From the NCBI GenBank assembly GCA_903887035.1, contig CAISOG010000106.1, positions 1 to 5,844 on the forward strand: 5,844 nucleotides of DNA, in the 5' to 3' direction. The stretch comes from an uncultured Holosporaceae bacterium (GTDB lineage Bacteria > Pseudomonadota > Alphaproteobacteria > CAISOG01). This document shows, piece by piece, positions 4,201 to 5,844 of the stretch. The notes below the pieces were generated by a model. That model searched no databases. It was not told the origin of the DNA and saw only the letters and a list, made by a program, of their open reading frames with translations. Position 1 is the stretch's first letter. Every line of letters starts with the position of its first letter. Both the position numbers and the translations under genes were made by a program.

Positions 4201-5844
4201 TTAGGATGCCCAGGCCAAGAGGGTTTCGCTCAGATTGTTATGATTGAGCTGTATTTTGCGATCGGGCATAGTAAATCGTTTTAAGAATTCACTTCTGATT
4301 CCTAAGTTCTGGGCTAGTATGGGATCGATGGTAAGCATGAGAACGGCATCATAAAAAATCTTGGACTTTTTATTGTCATTGCTTTGCACAATCGTTGACT
4401 CATCACTGTTGCCACTGCTTGAAATTTTTGATTGGTTCTCGTTGGCTGGATTAGCGAACATAAAATCCGCATTGCCCACCGAACCTGTGGACATCATAAA
4501 GGTATTTTGGGTAACCCATTGCACCGTGTTGGGAACAGATGGTCTTGGCAAAATGTCGCCATCCGTCGTGCCGCCGGTAACGGTTAAAATCCCTGGTGTG
4601 ACACTGCCCAGCTGATAGTTGGTGGCCACCAGGTCGGTGGCGGCCAGGGTATAGCTGCCCGCGTTGCTGCCCTGACTATAGCCGCCGAGGTCGATCGTCG
4701 CGCTGGTCAGGCTGGTGACATCATCGCTGCCGTAAAAGCCTGACCAGGTCACATCGTTCTTGCCATAGCTTGGCGTGGCCGCCCCATAGGTCAGGCTTTG
4801 GTTGTTGACGCTGCCGCTCAGGCTGCGCTTGCCCACCGTCAACGTGCCGGTGTTATAGGCGATGCTGTAGTTGCCCAGGCCAGAGCCGCTGGCGTTGGCG
4901 GCGCTGATCAGCCAGTTGCCGGCGTTCCACTGGCCGGCGCTGCTGAGGCTGGCGTTGCTGGCCAGGTCAACTGCGCTGATGCTGTCGCCCGCAACCAGCC
5001 CGCTGCTGCTGTACCCATTAAAGCTGTTGCCATCCCCATAGGTCATCGCTTTGTTGTTGGCGGCAATCGTCAGCGCCTTGGCCGTGATCGCGGCGGTCAG
5101 CCCTGTCGGCTGGCTCAGGCTGTAGTTGCCCAGATCGGCGCCGCCCAGGCTGTAGCCCGCCACCGTGATCGCCTTAGCCGTCCCGACATTCTTATCGGCA
5201 AAGCTCGCGCTGGCGCTGCCGCCCAGGGTGACGCTGTCGCCCGTAACCACCCCGATCAGGCTGCCAACACCGCTCAGGCTGGCACTGCTGGTGCCGTCAT
5301 AGACTTTGTCGACGCCGCTCAGGCCAGCAATCGTCAGCGCTTTTTGGCCAACGCTCAACGTGCCGCTGTTATAGGCGATGCTGTAGTTGCCCAGGCCAGA
5401 GCCGCTGGCGTTGGCGGCGCTGATCAGCCAGCTGCCCGCGTTCCATTGGCTGGCGCTGCTGAGGCTGGCATTGGTGGCCAGGTCAACAGCGCTGATGCTG
5501 TCGCCCGCAACCAGCCCGCTGCTGCTGTACCCATTAAAGCTGTTGCCATCGCCATAGGTCATCGCTTTGTTGTTGGCGGTGATCGTCAGCGCCTTGGCCG
5601 TGATCGCGGCGGTCAGCCCTGTCGGCTGGCTCAGGCTGTAGTTGCCCAAATCGGCGCCGCCCAGGCTGTAGCCCGCCACCGTGATCGTCTTACCGCTGCC
5701 GACATTCTTATCGGCAAAGCTCGCGCTGGCGCTGCCGCCCAGGGTGACGCTGTCGCCCGCAACCACCCCGATCAGGATGCCAACACCGCTCAGGCTGGCA
5801 CTGCTGGTGCCGTCATAGACTTTGTCGACGCCGCTCAGGCCAGC
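4201..5844 (-). CDS. Large YDG/MBG-repeat surface protein (filamentous haemagglutinin-like), C-terminal part
   Basis: The frame is open from the right edge to TAA at 4203-4201, giving 547 residues; the start lies outside. A GTG at 5766 sits inside a repeat and is not a real start. Modules in protein order are: YDG (5844-5593, incomplete; KVYDGTSSASLSG), MBG (5592-5347; AMTYGDGNSF, GLVAGDSI, GLGNYSI), YDG (5346-5077), MBG (5076-4831), then a diverged MBG-like module (4830-4576; SLTYGAATPSYG, GSYTLAAT, ATNYQLG). YDG and MBG modules are small beta-rich domains of long bacterial adhesins, often with an N-terminal haemagglutination/TPS domain, so an extracellular stalk role is inferred. A 124-residue non-repeat tail (4575-4204) follows. 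It is rich in Asn/Ser, carries a KIFYDAVLMLTIDPILAQNLG segment and lacks LPXTG or an evident beta-barrel; its role is unknown. It is transcribed toward the acyltransferase genes. Confidence 0.85.
   Translation of the reverse strand, partial: AGLSGVDKVYDGTSSASLSGVGILIGVVAGDSVTLGGSASASFADKNVGSGKTITVAGYSLGGADLGNYSLSQPTGLTAAITAKALTITANNKAMTYGDGNSFNGYSSSGLVAGDSISAVDLATNASLSSASQWNAGSWLISAANASGSGLGNYSIAYNSGTLSVGQKALTIAGLSGVDKVYDGTSSASLSGVGSLIGVVTGDSVTLGGSASASFADKNVGTAKAITVAGYSLGGADLGNYSLSQPTGLTAAITAKALTIAANNKAMTYGDGNSFNGYSSSGLVAGDSISAVDLASNASLSSAGQWNAGNWLISAANASGSGLGNYSIAYNTGTLTVGKRSLSGSVNNQSLTYGAATPSYGKNDVTWSGFYGSDDVTSLTSATIDLGGYSQGSNAGSYTLAATDLVATNYQLGSVTPGILTVTGGTTDGDILPRPSVPNTVQWVTQNTFMMSTGSVGNADFMFANPANENQSKISSSGNSDESTIVQSNDNKKSKIFYDAVLMLTIDPILAQNLGIRSEFLKRFTMPDRKIQLNHNNLSETLLAWAS
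4831..5346 (-). repeat. 516-bp YDG+MBG coding repeat, unit 2
   Basis: This is the complete second unit, 516 bp, in phase with the reading frame, encoding 90 YDG-type and 82 MBG-type residues. It is immediately followed by a clearly different MBG-like module, so the tandem array ends here on the C-terminal side. More units probably lie beyond the right edge, since unit 1 is entered mid-repeat. Confidence 0.95.
5347..5844 (-). repeat. 516-bp YDG+MBG coding repeat, unit 1 (cut by window edge)
   Basis: One 172-codon unit consists of a YDG module followed by an MBG module. This copy lacks the first 18 bp of the unit because the window ends. By hand count it differs from the next unit at about 22 of 498 positions (near 95-96% identity). 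The differences cluster where KNVGSGKTITV is replaced by KNVGTAKAITV. Confidence 0.95.

Noticed and set aside
4540..4560. LPXTG-like sorting signal in the adhesin tail (ILPRPSVPN)
   Set aside because: It lacks the T-G, is not followed by a membrane helix and basic tail, and lies over 100 residues from the C-terminus in a likely Gram-negative.
5764..5766. GTG at 5766 as start of the adhesin gene
   Set aside because: The codon lies inside the first YDG repeat, and the same frame continues with matching repeat sequence to the window edge.
4831..5844. CRISPR-like or non-coding repeat array
   Set aside because: The repeats are long, in frame and encode recognisable YDG/MBG modules without spacers.

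Overview
The window looks like a chromosomal stretch of a moderately GC-rich Gram-negative bacterium, most likely an alphaproteobacterium. The main reason is the gene pair mutM followed closely by a mitochondrial-type enoyl-CoA hydratase. In many Alphaproteobacteria this pair sits near the replication origin and is followed by rpsT and dnaA. The genus cannot be named from the sequence alone.

Layout. 1-219 (+) is the C-terminal end of a probable Nudix hydrolase, cut by the window edge. It converges on 253-918 (-), a pyridoxamine 5'-phosphate oxidase-like FMN-binding protein of the Alr4036 type. A divergent, partly AT-rich intergenic stretch of about 270 bp follows; it holds small repeats and only weak promoter candidates. 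From 1189 a compact four-gene + strand run begins: mutM (1189-2037), enoyl-CoA hydratase (2075-2851) and two tandem paralogous GNAT-like acyltransferases (2861-3505 and 3511-4143). The gaps are 37, 9 and 5 bp, so one transcript is likely. Convergent to this run, 4201-5844 (-) is the C-terminal part of a large repetitive surface protein built from alternating YDG and MBG modules. It remains open at the right edge.

How the genes relate. MutM repairs oxidised purines and the hydratase serves fatty-acid or acyl-CoA catabolism; their adjacency is positional rather than functional. The two acyltransferase-like genes replace the rpsT-dnaA continuation expected downstream, so the window probably shows a synteny break with accessory genes attached to a core pair.

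The most notable signals are two. First, the acyltransferase pair is mosaic: near-identical DNA at both ends (57 bp and 167 bp, one silent difference each) around a strongly diverged middle, which suggests gene conversion or modular diversification. Second, the adhesin carries an almost exact 516-bp (172-codon) tandem repeat. No RNA genes, CRISPR arrays, insertion sequences or replication origin were recognised.
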